Of a stretch of DNA of 64,000 nt, positions 63,450 to 64,000 are shown one piece after another. The position numbers and the translations under genes were made by a program. A model generated the notes under the pieces. That model was not told the DNA's origin and ran no database searches. It saw nothing but the letters and a program-made list of their open reading frames with translations. The DNA comes from Amphirosellinia nigrospora (lineage: Eukaryota; Ascomycota; Sordariomycetes; Xylariales; Xylariaceae). The stretch lies in the NCBI GenBank assembly GCA_004123355.1, contig SCHM01000008.1:739501-803500 (forward strand), read 5' to 3'. How positions within the stretch are numbered: position 1 is the stretch's first letter; each line of letters begins with the position of its first letter.

Positions 63450-64000
63450 TTTAGTTTAAGCTAATTTTATTTATAATTATAAACTAAAGTTATAAGATTT
63501 TAAATCTAGATTTAATTTATTAATTATATATAATTAAGGGTAAATTAATTAATTAATTAATTAAATTTATTTTAAATTTAATTTAAATTTAAACTAATAA
63601 TAAATAGCTATTATATATTAATATTATATTAATCGTTACAAAAATATTTAACTAATTATAATATTAATTATAATATAATTATTATATTAATCATTATTAA
63701 TAAATATATAATAATATATAAATAAATATATAGCTAATAGCTATATAAAATAAGTATATAAAGAAAAAAGTATAAAAAATATATATAAAAAAAGTATATA
63801 TAAATAAGTATTTAAAATTAGTTTTTAAAAAAGCTTTATATTTTATTTTTATGCTAATAATTGTTTTTAGTTAAAAACTATTACTATATAAACCTAATAT
63901 TTTAATTTATAAAAATATTTAGCAGTTTTTAATAGCGGGGCTAAAAATATAGCTTTAATTTTTTCCGAATTTTTATAAAAAAGTACTATATATTAAACTA
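63450..64000. other. AT-rich tail without recognisable content
   Basis: Low-complexity words (a run of ATTAATTAATT near 63,545 and repeated AATTTAAATTTAA) and no domain, repeat boundary or gene. A few less-mutated words (AAGGGTAAATTAATT; AATAGCGGGGCTAAAAATAT at about 63,931) may be the edge of another element that continues outside the window. Confidence 0.55.

Larger units (their letters stand above)
5600..64000. other. RIP-mutated AT-rich isochore
   Basis: From about 5.6 kb to the window end, CpA and TpG are nearly absent, TpA is greatly enriched, and lines counted by eye contain about 8-15% G+C. Recognisable transposon domains carry TAA/TAG where Gln is expected and AAT where Asp is expected. 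These are C-to-T changes read on either strand, which is the known effect of repeat-induced point mutation in Pezizomycotina. The block consists of nested, broken mobile elements listed separately. Exceptions with normal composition are short islands at about 6350-6510, 9711-9935 and 41,225-41,580, and partly 50,640-52,300. No intact gene, tRNA or rRNA was seen in it. Confidence 0.92.

Noticed and set aside
6500-64000. Mitochondrial DNA insertion as the cause of AT-richness
   Set aside because: No mitochondrial gene, tRNA or rRNA was recognised. Dinucleotide bias and stop pattern match RIP, and retrotransposon domains are present.

Overview
The window looks like a piece of a filamentous ascomycete (Pezizomycotina) chromosome. 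It splits sharply into two kinds of DNA. Positions 1 to about 5,600 have ordinary base composition and hold fungal genes. They comprise the C-terminal part of a HET (heterokaryon incompatibility) family protein with a frameshift (+), a weak two-exon candidate near 1.3-1.7 kb, and a major facilitator superfamily (MFS) transporter on the minus strand (3463-5405). I could assemble the transporter into five exons and 545 residues with no disabling change. Short GT-AG introns with CTRAY-type branch sites, a HET family protein and no operon structure all point to Pezizomycotina.

From about 5.6 kb to the end the DNA is extremely AT-rich. On lines I counted by eye GC is about 8-15%. CpA/TpG are nearly absent and TpA is everywhere, while the surviving C and G sit mostly in GC, CG, AG or CT context. 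In recognisable domains Gln codons have become TAA/TAG and Asp codons have become AAT. This is the signature of repeat-induced point mutation (RIP) acting on repeated DNA. I see no intact gene in these roughly 58 kb, and the few open frames there are by-products of tandem repeats.

Layout of the RIP block: a Ty3/gypsy pol relic (+; protease, RT, RNase H, start of integrase) from about 7 to 12.07 kb, split by an un-RIPped GC-rich island with four consecutive perfect hairpins (9.71-9.93 kb). Element E (12.07-14.93 kb) has a 12-bp lysine-coding repeat, a 150-bp solo LTR with target-site duplication, and a 193-bp palindromic element. A 5.4-kb unit is then repeated in tandem (14.93-28.6 kb), with N gaps and a probable assembly duplication inside. 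Next come an unassigned stretch (28.6-36.8 kb), a non-LTR (LINE) relic with a GDFN endonuclease motif (36.9 kb), element E2 (38.8-42.65 kb), and a complete degraded LTR retrotransposon with 196/193-bp LTRs (43,531-50,643). A solo LTR of that same family lies inverted at 52,057-52,258, followed by unassigned DNA. Inverted copies of E (55.92-59.09 kb) and E2 (59.1-63.04 kb) follow, and finally an AACGTT-rich patch (63.06-63.42 kb).

Overall this is the edge of a gene-bearing isochore next to a nested, RIP-inactivated transposon cluster (heterochromatin, possibly pericentromeric or subtelomeric; inference). I did not find a convincing new functional system. The items most worth a second look are the four-hairpin island, the AACGTT cluster, the duplicated E module whose insertions are shared between copies, and the two RIP-free islands.
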